From: DATKRB01 sp035532415
GTDB lineage: Bacteria > Actinomycetota > Acidimicrobiia > Acidimicrobiales > RAAP-2
DNA: 64,000 bases
NCBI GenBank assembly: GCA_035532415.1
Contig: DATKRB010000045.1
Coordinates: 1-64,000 of the forward strand
Direction of reading: 5' to 3'
Part shown: positions 57,875 through 64,000 of the stretch, in pieces
Position numbering within the stretch: the stretch's first letter is position 1
Layout: every line of letters begins with the position of its first letter
Notes under the pieces: model-generated
What the model saw: only the letters and a program-made list of their open reading frames with translations
Told to the model about the DNA's origin: nothing
Databases searched by the model: none
Translations under genes and position numbers: made by a program

Positions 57875-58768
57875 GTGGTGACGAGCAGGGAGCCCGCGGC
57901 CGGGGCGCACCATCCCCCGGGAGTCGTTCCCCTGCGGTCCCCGGGGCCCGGTGGCGGTCCCGGACCCGATCCCATCGCCGACGAGCGGCTTTCCGACGTC
58001 GACGAGTGGGGACGCTCCGAGCGGATGCGCTCGCTCGCCCGCACCCTTTACGAGCCGGTGTACTCCTGGTGGTTCCGGGCGGAGTGGGAGGGTCTTCGGA
58101 AGATCCCGGTCGACGGCCCCGCGCTGCTCGTGTCGAACCACGCCGGGGCGATCCCGTCCGATGCCCCGGTCATCATGCACGGGATCGAGAAGGAGCTGGG
58201 ACGACCCGTGTACGGCATGGCCGACTCTTTCTTCCGGACGATCCCGGTGGTCGGAACCCTCTGGTCCCGGTTCGGAGGGGTACCGGCCCGGCAGGACAAC
58301 GGGTACCGGCTCCTGCACGAGCAACGCCGGCTGGTGCTCGTGTTCCCCGAGGGGACCAAGGGTCCGTCGAAGTCGTACACCGATCGCTACCAGCTGAGGC
58401 GGTTCGGCCGCGGTGGGTTCGTCGAGATCGCCATGCGGGCGGGGGTCCCCGTGGTCCCGATCGCCGTGATCGGAGCCGAGGAGACGATGCCGGTCCTGAC
58501 CCGGCTCCCTGCCCTGGCCAGGGTGCTGGGGCTCCCCTATTTCCCCGTGACCGCGAACATGCTCCTGCTCGGTCCGCTCGGGGCCGTGCTGCCCTTTCCG
58601 TCGAAGTTCAGGCTGCGAGTGCTCGACCCGGTCACCTTCGACGCCCCGGGTGGCCAGGACCGGTACCCGAGGAGCAGGCTGATGGAGGAGTCCGAGCGGA
58701 TCCGCGTCCGGCTCCAGACCACGATTTACGACATGCTGCGCGAGCGGCGCAGCGTCTGGTTCGGTTGA
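57875..58768 (+). CDS. Lysophospholipid-type acyltransferase
   Basis: 297 aa of the PlsC superfamily. Catalytic motif SNHAGAIPSDAPVI (His and Asp), then PVVGTLWSRFGGVPARQDNGY and VLVFPEGTKGPSKSY (EGT motif), and VPVVPIAVIGAEETMP. The HxxxxxxD spacing suits the DAGAT/LPLAT-like actinobacterial group. GTG 57875 is 6 nt after TACGAT, probably leaderless; the first 60 residues are low-complexity. Overlaps no neighbour and precedes the epimerase by 12 nt. Confidence 0.88.
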   Translation: MVTSREPAAGAHHPPGVVPLRSPGPGGGPGPDPIADERLSDVDEWGRSERMRSLARTLYEPVYSWWFRAEWEGLRKIPVDGPALLVSNHAGAIPSDAPVIMHGIEKELGRPVYGMADSFFRTIPVVGTLWSRFGGVPARQDNGYRLLHEQRRLVLVFPEGTKGPSKSYTDRYQLRRFGRGGFVEIAMRAGVPVVPIAVIGAEETMPVLTRLPALARVLGLPYFPVTANMLLLGPLGAVLPFPSKFRLRVLDPVTFDAPGGQDRYPRSRLMEESERIRVRLQTTIYDMLRERRSVWFG

Positions 58769-58780
58769 GCGGGTCGTCGG

Positions 58781-59797
58781 GTGACCCGACGCGTGCTCGT
58801 CACCGGTGTGGACACGTTCTGGGGTGGCCGGATGGTTCAGGCGCTCGAGTCCGATCCGGACCTGCAGGTGATCATCGGGCTCGGGACGAAGGACCCCGTG
58901 GTCCCGCTGCAACGCGCCGAGTTCGTCCGCACCGACCAGGAGCACACCATCTTGAGCCGGATCGTGCGGGCGACCCAGGTCGACACCGTCGTGCACACGT
59001 TCCTGGTGATGGACTCGACGCGGGGACCCGGCCGCAAGCTGCACGACGTCAACGTGATCGGCACCATGAACCTCCTGGCCGCCGCCGGGGCCCGGGACTC
59101 CCCTGTCCGCCACGTCGTCATGAAGTCGTCCACCCTCGTGTACGGAGCGAGCGCGAAGGACCCGAACGTCTTCGGCGAGGACACGGCCAGGGAGCACCCT
59201 CCCGGCTCGGCGTTGGAGGCCTCCCTGATCGAGGCCGAGTCGCTCGTCCGGGACTTCGCCGAGGACAACCCGTCGACCACGGTGGCCGTGCTCCGGTTCG
59301 CCAACGTGCTCGGCACCGACATCGTGACCCCGATCAGCAAGAACCTCTCGCACCGGTCCTGCCCGGCCATCTTCGGGTTCGACCCGCTCCTGCAGTTCGT
59401 CGAGGAGGACGACGTCATCCGTTCCCTGCAGCACGCGACCCGTGAGCGGATCTCGGGAGTGTTCAACGTCGCCGGCGACGGCCTGCTCCCGTGGAGCGAG
59501 GTGGTCCGCCTGTGTGGTTCCCGGCTGCTCCGCCTCCCCCCGTGGAAGCCTGCGCTGGCGATGGCCCTCCTCCTCCGGCTCGGGGTGTTCGACTTCCCGC
59601 CCGAGATGGAGAGCCTCCTGCGGTACGGGCGCGGGGTGGACAACCGCCGCCTGAAGCAGACCGGCTTCGAGTACAACTACACGAGCGCCGGAGCCGTCGG
59701 GAGCTTCGTGCGGGCGCTCAACCTCCGGCGGGGAGCCGGAAGGGGTCCGGGCGCGTACACCTACGAGCACGACACGGCCGCCGACCCGCTCCGGTAG
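58781..59797 (+). CDS. NAD-dependent epimerase/dehydratase family protein
   Basis: 338 aa extended short-chain dehydrogenase. The nucleotide-binding site VLVTGVDTFWGGRMVQAL is altered from GxxGxxG (GVDTFWGG), and the usual catalytic YxxxK is not clear (SSTLVYGASAKD gives the upstream motif). It groups with the acyltransferase downstream of 57875 in the same orientation, a pair often found near actinobacterial lipid genes. Function unknown. GTG start. Confidence 0.84.
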   Translation: MTRRVLVTGVDTFWGGRMVQALESDPDLQVIIGLGTKDPVVPLQRAEFVRTDQEHTILSRIVRATQVDTVVHTFLVMDSTRGPGRKLHDVNVIGTMNLLAAAGARDSPVRHVVMKSSTLVYGASAKDPNVFGEDTAREHPPGSALEASLIEAESLVRDFAEDNPSTTVAVLRFANVLGTDIVTPISKNLSHRSCPAIFGFDPLLQFVEEDDVIRSLQHATRERISGVFNVAGDGLLPWSEVVRLCGSRLLRLPPWKPALAMALLLRLGVFDFPPEMESLLRYGRGVDNRRLKQTGFEYNYTSAGAVGSFVRALNLRRGAGRGPGAYTYEHDTAADPLR

Positions 59798-59817
59798 CGG
59801 GCCACCCCGCCGCCCTC

Positions 59818-59857
59818 TCAGCCGACCTGCTCAGCCGACCCTGCTCAGCCGACCCTG
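59818..59857 (-). repeat. triplicated 3' end of the DnaN-like gene
   Basis: The 13-14-nt unit GGGTCGGCTGAGCA, which includes the gene stop TGA, occurs three times (stops at 59845, 59831 and 59818). Only the first is used. Confidence 0.85.
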
Positions 59858-60942
59858 GGCAGCGGTACCAGGCCGCGCAGCGTGCCGTCCTCCGCCGACA
59901 GGCACAGGGGTTCGTGGTCCTGGTCGTCACAGGACAACACGAGCGAGCCCTCGCACCCGTCGAGCAGGTCGAGCAGCCGCGTGGCCCGGAGGTGGACCGG
60001 CTCCGCCACGCTTCCGGCAAAGGGCGACGAAGGTGCATCGCCGGCCGCGCCGTACCCGACCACCTCGGCCAGCTGCCCGTTCCGGCGGAGCAGCACGCTG
60101 TCGCAGGGCGCGACCCGGGCCATAGCGGCGCGGAGCTCGGCAGCGTCGGCCACCTCGACGATCGGCCGCCGGGGCACCGTCATGACCTCCCGGAGGTCGG
60201 GGAACCGGGACGCGAGGACCTCGTCCTCGATCGCCAGCATGTCCCGGCCGGCGAAGGCCACCAGGCGGACCAGCCGGGGATCGTCCGGCCGCCGGTTCAC
60301 GTCGATCGTCACGTCGTCCGGACAGAAGGCGAGCACGGCCCGGAAGAGCCGGCCCGGGACGACGACCTGGCGCCCGTGGTACCACTCCTCCAGCGGCACC
60401 ACGACGAGCCGCTCGCCGTCGCTGGTCCCGGCCCAGCCACCCGGCGAGACCGCCACGCCGTCGATCGGGTCGCCACGGCCCTCCCCGATGACCCGGGCCA
60501 GCAGGCACGCGTGCTCGGCCCGCATCGTGGCCGTCGTCCGGTAGCGGCTGAGCCGGGACTCGACCAGATCGGGGGCATCGGACGTGCTCCGGGCTTCGAG
60601 GACGGCCGAAGTCGACCCCTCCCGCTCCACCGCCAGCTCTCCCGGGGAGAGGCGCAGCCCGAAGCTGCTCCCCGAGCGCGACGCCCTGACCAGGGGCCCC
60701 CAGGGCACCACCGTGGGCGGGAGCGGCCCCGAGGTGACACCCGACAGCATCAGCGCGGCCCCCGGGCCGCGCCCCCGGGGCGGCCGCGCGCCGATACGGA
60801 GGGCTTCGCACCGGCTCTCGATCGTGACCATCGGGCCCGGGACCTCGGCCAGGACTTCGGAGAGGACCGAGGCCGCCCTCCGCAACGCGTCCCCATCGAC
60901 CGACGCCGCCGGCGTGGCCGGCTCGCCTACCTTCATCGACAT
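59845..60942 (-). CDS. Divergent DNA sliding-clamp (DnaN)-like protein
   Basis: 365 aa. The central and C-terminal parts follow the beta-clamp pattern: YHGRQVVVPGRLFRAVLAFCPDDVTIDV, GRDMLAIEDEVLASRFPDLREVMTVPR (the FPD motif), AELRAAMARVA, and the end LLDLLDGCEGSLVLSCDDQDHEPLCLSAEDGTLRGLVPLPRVG in place of the usual MPVR-type end. The N-terminal domain is weak. It has two possible starts (ATG 60942 and ATG 60936). It is not the replication-origin dnaN. A clamp paralogue or non-replicative homologue is inferred. Confidence 0.7.
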   Translation of the reverse strand: MSMKVGEPATPAASVDGDALRRAASVLSEVLAEVPGPMVTIESRCEALRIGARPPRGRGPGAALMLSGVTSGPLPPTVVPWGPLVRASRSGSSFGLRLSPGELAVEREGSTSAVLEARSTSDAPDLVESRLSRYRTTATMRAEHACLLARVIGEGRGDPIDGVAVSPGGWAGTSDGERLVVVPLEEWYHGRQVVVPGRLFRAVLAFCPDDVTIDVNRRPDDPRLVRLVAFAGRDMLAIEDEVLASRFPDLREVMTVPRRPIVEVADAAELRAAMARVAPCDSVLLRRNGQLAEVVGYGAAGDAPSSPFAGSVAEPVHLRATRLLDLLDGCEGSLVLSCDDQDHEPLCLSAEDGTLRGLVPLPRVG

Positions 60943-61068
60943 CGCTCCCTGCTCGCTCCCGACGGCCCGCCCGCACGGGTCCGGGTTTGTCGGGACGCGA
61001 CCTTACGGAAGACCCCGTCAACATGGTTCGAACTTGTGCCGGGGTGCTCAGGCTCCGGCCGGGACCGT

Positions 61069-61686
61069 TCAGGCCCGCCGGAGCCAGGCCCCCAGCAGCT
61101 CGGCCCGGCGCACGTCCCACTCCTCGGAGGTGATGGCGTAACGGCAGTGGTCCTCCCACTTGCCGTCGATCTCGAGAAAGCGCTCCGCCACACCCTCCAT
61201 CCTGATGTCGAGCTTCTCCACCACCCGGCGGCTCGCCCGGTTGCGCGGGATGATGGAGATCTCCACCCGGTGGAGGGAGAGCGCCTCGAACGCGAAGTGC
61301 AAGGTGACCACGACAGCCTCGGGAACCAGGCCCTGACCGGCCATCATCTGATCGACCCAGTAGCCGATCGACGCGGTCTGAAAGGGCCCCCGCTGGATCG
61401 ACGAGAGCGTGATCTCACCGGCGAAGCGGTCGGTGAAGATCCCGAACCCGTAGCCGGCCCCCAGCTGGCGCTCGCGCTCGCGGATGGCGCAGCGCGCCCC
61501 AAAGCTGCTCCGGTCCTCGGCAGGGAGCGGCGCTCCCTTGGGCCGGGGCTCCCAGGGGATGAGCCAGTCCCGGCACCGGGAGCGGACTTCGAACCACTCG
61601 GGGTAGTCGGCGTCGTTCAGGGTTCGCAGCACGACGCGACGCCCGGTGAGCTGGAGCGGCGAGGGGTGGACCCGGCTGGCCGTCAT
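61069..61686 (-). CDS. GNAT N-acetyltransferase (RimJ type)
   Basis: 205 aa. Acetyl-CoA fold with VVLRTLNDADYPEWFEVR at the start, GYGFGIFTDRFAGEITLSSIQRGPFQTASIGYWVDQMMAGQGLVPEAVVVTLHFAFEALSLHRVEISIIPRNRASRRVVEKLD (RimJ/RimL pattern, key Q/RGxG-like MAGQGL and N..S..V.EK). ATG 61686 overlaps the aminotransferase stop (ATGA), so they are coupled. Confidence 0.92.
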   Translation of the reverse strand: MTASRVHPSPLQLTGRRVVLRTLNDADYPEWFEVRSRCRDWLIPWEPRPKGAPLPAEDRSSFGARCAIRERERQLGAGYGFGIFTDRFAGEITLSSIQRGPFQTASIGYWVDQMMAGQGLVPEAVVVTLHFAFEALSLHRVEISIIPRNRASRRVVEKLDIRMEGVAERFLEIDGKWEDHCRYAITSEEWDVRRAELLGAWLRRA

Positions 61687-62783
61687 CGCTCGAGAACCTC
61701 CGCGAGGGATCCGAGGAGCGCCACCACGTTCCCCGGCCGGGCAGAGTGGCCCATGCAACCGATCCGCCACACCTTGCCGGCTAGCTGACCGGCGCCGCCG
61801 CCGATCTCGATGTCGTAGCGATCGAGCAACAGGCGGCGGCAAGCGGACTCGTCGAGACCCGGGGGCAGGTCCTCGGGCACCTCGACGGTGGTCAGCTGGG
61901 GCAGGCGGTGGTCCTCGGCCGCGAAGAGGCGCAGGCCCAGGTCCTCGAGCCCCTGCCTCAGCAGCCAACCGCACTCGTCGTGCCGGGCCCACGCGGCCTC
62001 GAGTCCCTCCTCCAAGAGCGCCCCGAGCCCCGCATGCAACGCCCCGATCATGGTCACCGGCGCCGTGTGGTGATAGACGCGGCCGCTGCCCGAGCCCGAC
62101 TGGACGTACTGGGAGAGAAGGGCGAGATCGAGGTACCAGCTCGAGGGCTTGTCCACCAGGTTCGCCCGCGCCCGGGTCGACACCGTGATCGGCGACAGCC
62201 CCGGAGGCACGCCGAGGCATTTCTGCGTACCGCTGTACGCGACGTCCACCTGCCACTCGTCGATGTCGACGGGTATGCCGCCGAGCGACGTCACGGTGTC
62301 CACCACCAGCAACGCATCCCCTTTCCCCGCGCCGAGGGGGGCGATGTCGTTCCGGACCCCGGTGGAGGTCTCGGCGTGCACCACGGCGATCATCGCGGGC
62401 GCCGGGTGTGCGGCCAGGATCTCCTCGGGGTCGAGCGGCTGGCCCCAGGGAGCCTCCACCTTCGTCACCTCGGCACCCAGCCGCCACGCCACTTCGCACA
62501 TCCGCTCGCCGAACAAGCCGTTCACCCCGACGACGACAGGGTCGCCGGGGTTGAGGAAGTTGACGAACGACGCCTCCATGCCCGCGGACCCGGTCCCGCT
62601 CAAGGGGAGCGTCAGGGCGTTGTCGGTCCGAAAGACCGTCCGCAGCCGCTCCATCGTCTCGTCGAGCACCTCGAGGAATGCCGGGTCGAGATGACCGAGC
62701 ACCGGCCGGACCAGCGCGGCCGTCACCTCGGGATAAGGGTTGGACGGCCCGGGACCCATGAGGAGGCGCGTGGGGATCGGCAC
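61683..62783 (-). CDS. Class V aminotransferase (serine/alanine-glyoxylate type)
   Basis: 366 aa PLP enzyme. It starts MPIPTRLLMGPGPSNPYPEV, contains GTGSAGMEASFVNFLNPGD, HAETSTGVRNDI, DTVTSLGGIPVDIDEWQVDVAYSGTQKCLGVPPGLSPI (PLP lysine in SGTQKCLG), and ends with RIGCMGHSARPGNV. This is the alanine-/serine-glyoxylate aminotransferase family. GTG 62783. Confidence 0.94.
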   Translation of the reverse strand: MPIPTRLLMGPGPSNPYPEVTAALVRPVLGHLDPAFLEVLDETMERLRTVFRTDNALTLPLSGTGSAGMEASFVNFLNPGDPVVVGVNGLFGERMCEVAWRLGAEVTKVEAPWGQPLDPEEILAAHPAPAMIAVVHAETSTGVRNDIAPLGAGKGDALLVVDTVTSLGGIPVDIDEWQVDVAYSGTQKCLGVPPGLSPITVSTRARANLVDKPSSWYLDLALLSQYVQSGSGSGRVYHHTAPVTMIGALHAGLGALLEEGLEAAWARHDECGWLLRQGLEDLGLRLFAAEDHRLPQLTTVEVPEDLPPGLDESACRRLLLDRYDIEIGGGAGQLAGKVWRIGCMGHSARPGNVVALLGSLAEVLER

Positions 62784-62829
62784 ACCGCATCGTGGCAGGT
62801 GGCAGGCAGTCCGCGCCAGCGCGCCGCGC

Positions 62830-63624
62830 TCAGCCCGTGGCTGCGCTCAGCTCGGTGCGCCGCGACCCCGATCGGCCGGCGCGGCCCGGATCCGGATCGT
62901 GCCTGCCGGGCCTGCCCCGGTCGTCGGGGTCGTCGTCGGGGTCGTCGTCGGGGTCGTCGCCCGCCGGCGTGACCCGCGAGAGGATCGAGAGGTCCCGTTG
63001 CCGGAGCCTGGCCCGCAGGACGCCACCATCGGAGCGCTGGTCGACGTCGAAGTCCCACCGACCCGGGGGGAGTGGCCGCCAGTGCGCACCGAGCTCGAAC
63101 GCCAGCTGGGCCACCGCGTCGCAATCGGTCCCCCGGGCGATCTCGCCCCAGGTCAGGACCGGATAGCGGGCGAGCTCCTCGAGCACCGCGAAGAGAAGGT
63201 GCTCCTCGGTTCCCCGGGTGGCTCTGGTCGCCGCCCTCAGTTCCGCCCTGACGCGCCGGCGCTCCTCGACGGTCAGTGCGCCGAGGACGCCCAGCTGCGC
63301 GGGATTGCTCAGGCCGTAGGCGCGGCACGGCTCGAGCGACGGGCACGTCTCGCACAGGGCGATCGCTGCCTGGGGACGCTGCCCTCGGATCGGGAAGAAC
63401 AGGTCCGTCTGGTTCCGGCAGGCCGCGTGAGCCGCCCACGGACCGACGCGGGGGACCTGCTCGAGGTGGGACCCGCTCGACGTCCCGGTCCGGCGCACCG
63501 GGCGGGATGCGTACTCCCCCCCGGCACCCTTCACGACGAGCACGAAGTCCATCTCACCGAGGTCGACCGAAGCGGGCGCACGGGATCCGCGCTGCTCGCC
63601 GAGCGCTCGCACGGCACGGGACAT
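62830..63624 (-). CDS. WhiB-like iron-sulphur regulator with C-terminal extension
   Basis: 264 aa with an uncertain start (ATG 63624; the frame is open further upstream). The Wbl core is at about 60-125: AACRNQTDLFFPIRG, IALCETCPSLEPCRAYGLSNP (four Cys, cluster ligands), and QLGVLGALTVEERRRVR in place of the usual GVWGG. A 110-residue extension (WGEIARGTDCDAVAQLAFELG and a DPDDDPDDDPDD acidic tandem) is unlike typical Wbl proteins, which end soon after the basic helix. Probably a DNA-binding or sigma-partner regulator. Confidence 0.8.
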   Translation of the reverse strand: MSRAVRALGEQRGSRAPASVDLGEMDFVLVVKGAGGEYASRPVRRTGTSSGSHLEQVPRVGPWAAHAACRNQTDLFFPIRGQRPQAAIALCETCPSLEPCRAYGLSNPAQLGVLGALTVEERRRVRAELRAATRATRGTEEHLLFAVLEELARYPVLTWGEIARGTDCDAVAQLAFELGAHWRPLPPGRWDFDVDQRSDGGVLRARLRQRDLSILSRVTPAGDDPDDDPDDDPDDRGRPGRHDPDPGRAGRSGSRRTELSAATG

Positions 63625-63987
63625 CGAGCGGCGGGGTGAGGATCCCCCCTCGTCGGCCGGACCACGGTGCCTGAGCTGCGCCCCCACTGTGCCTACCTCC
63701 TCGCGCCCCAGCACCCGTGCCACCGGGCACCGCTTCGACCGGGCAACGTCCTCACCCAAAGGAGATGCGGGCGAGGGCCGTCGCTTACGCTGCAAGCCCG
63801 GATTCGTGGGTCTGCTCGGGTCGTCGGCCGCCTCGGTCCGAGGGTCGGGGCGCATCCGATGCACGCCCTGCCGCCGGGACGGCCCGAGCGAAGAAAAGTT
63901 GCCGGATGGCCGTAAGGGGCGCCGGGCTCGTGCATCCCGATGACAGAGCGCCGGGGAGACCCCGGGGGAGCTGGGGAGGTTCGAACG

Positions 63988-64000
63988 ATGGACAGGGGTC
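63988..64000 (+). CDS. possible start of a plus-strand gene cut by the window
   Basis: ATG at 63988 is preceded by GGGGAGG with 8-nt spacing. Only four codons are visible (MDRG), so no function can be given. Confidence 0.3.

Noticed and set aside
56612..59770. 1052-aa minus-strand open frame
   Set aside because: Antisense to four well-supported genes; composition is the reverse-strand pattern (Glu, Gly, His, Arg, Pro) with no motif.

Overview
The window is very GC-rich, codes with strong third-position G/C, and carries a WhiB-like iron-sulphur regulator, a WhiG/FliA-type sigma factor with an RsiG-type anti-sigma, an RfbH-containing sugar pathway, many GTG starts and many apparently leaderless genes. 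This points to a motile actinobacterium. The flagellar gene order and the RsiG-WhiG pair suggest a deep-branching class such as Acidimicrobiia, but I cannot prove the class from sequence alone.

Layout. 1-3.3 kb: an ABC exporter (FtsX-like permease, cut by the window edge, plus its ATPase). 3.6-18.9 kb (minus strand): one long, tightly overlapping flagellar operon read as flgB-flgC-fliE-fliF-fliG-fliH-fliI-fliJ-[NlpC/P60+lytic transglycosylase]-fliK-flgD-flgE-fliM-fliN-fliO-fliP-fliQ-fliR-flhB. 19.1-20.0 kb: a methyltransferase. 20.0-24.4 kb (minus): fliC-fliD-fliS and a small FliT-position gene. 24.6-33.6 kb (plus): a glycan locus with a giant multi-domain glycosyltransferase, RfbF/RfbG/RfbH, a 3,5-epimerase-like protein, an RmlD-like reductase and a second glycosyltransferase. 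33.6-38.1 kb (plus): flhA, a P-loop-less FlhF-like protein, a small membrane protein and csrA. 38.0-45.0 kb (minus): flgN-flgK-flgL-fliW, then fliA(whiG)-flbD-motA-motB-fliL. 45.2-45.8 kb (plus): an RsiG-like anti-sigma, divergent from the sigma gene. 45.8-51.8 kb: an accessory block of toxin-antitoxin and related genes (hicAB remnant, XRE/ImmA pair, AbiEi-Fic fusion, RHH/MazF, VapBC) punctuated by a shared repeat, then an odd tRNA-Leu(UAA). 51.8-64 kb: HxlR regulator, DoxX, carboxylesterase, HAD phosphatase, secreted NlpC/P60 protein, a GT2, acyltransferase and epimerase group, a DnaN-like protein, GNAT, class V aminotransferase and a WhiB-like protein.

How it works together. The sigma factor is probably held by the divergent RsiG-like protein, which carries the c-di-GMP-binding signature E(X)3S(X)2R(X)3Q(X)3D. 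Sites resembling the FliA/WhiG consensus (TAAA or TTCA, about 16 nt, then GCCGATAA-like) lie before flgB, fliC, the glycosyltransferase, flhA, flgN and rsiG itself. This would tie flagellum building, flagellin, glycan supply and the anti-sigma into one c-di-GMP-gated regulon. A second layer is probably CsrA-FliW: the fliC leader has a GGA hexaloop hairpin about 20 nt upstream of a second GGA that overlaps the ribosome binding site.

No chemotaxis genes, flgF/flgG rod genes, FlgH/FlgI ring genes, FlgM, integrase, transposase, CRISPR array or rRNA were seen in this window.
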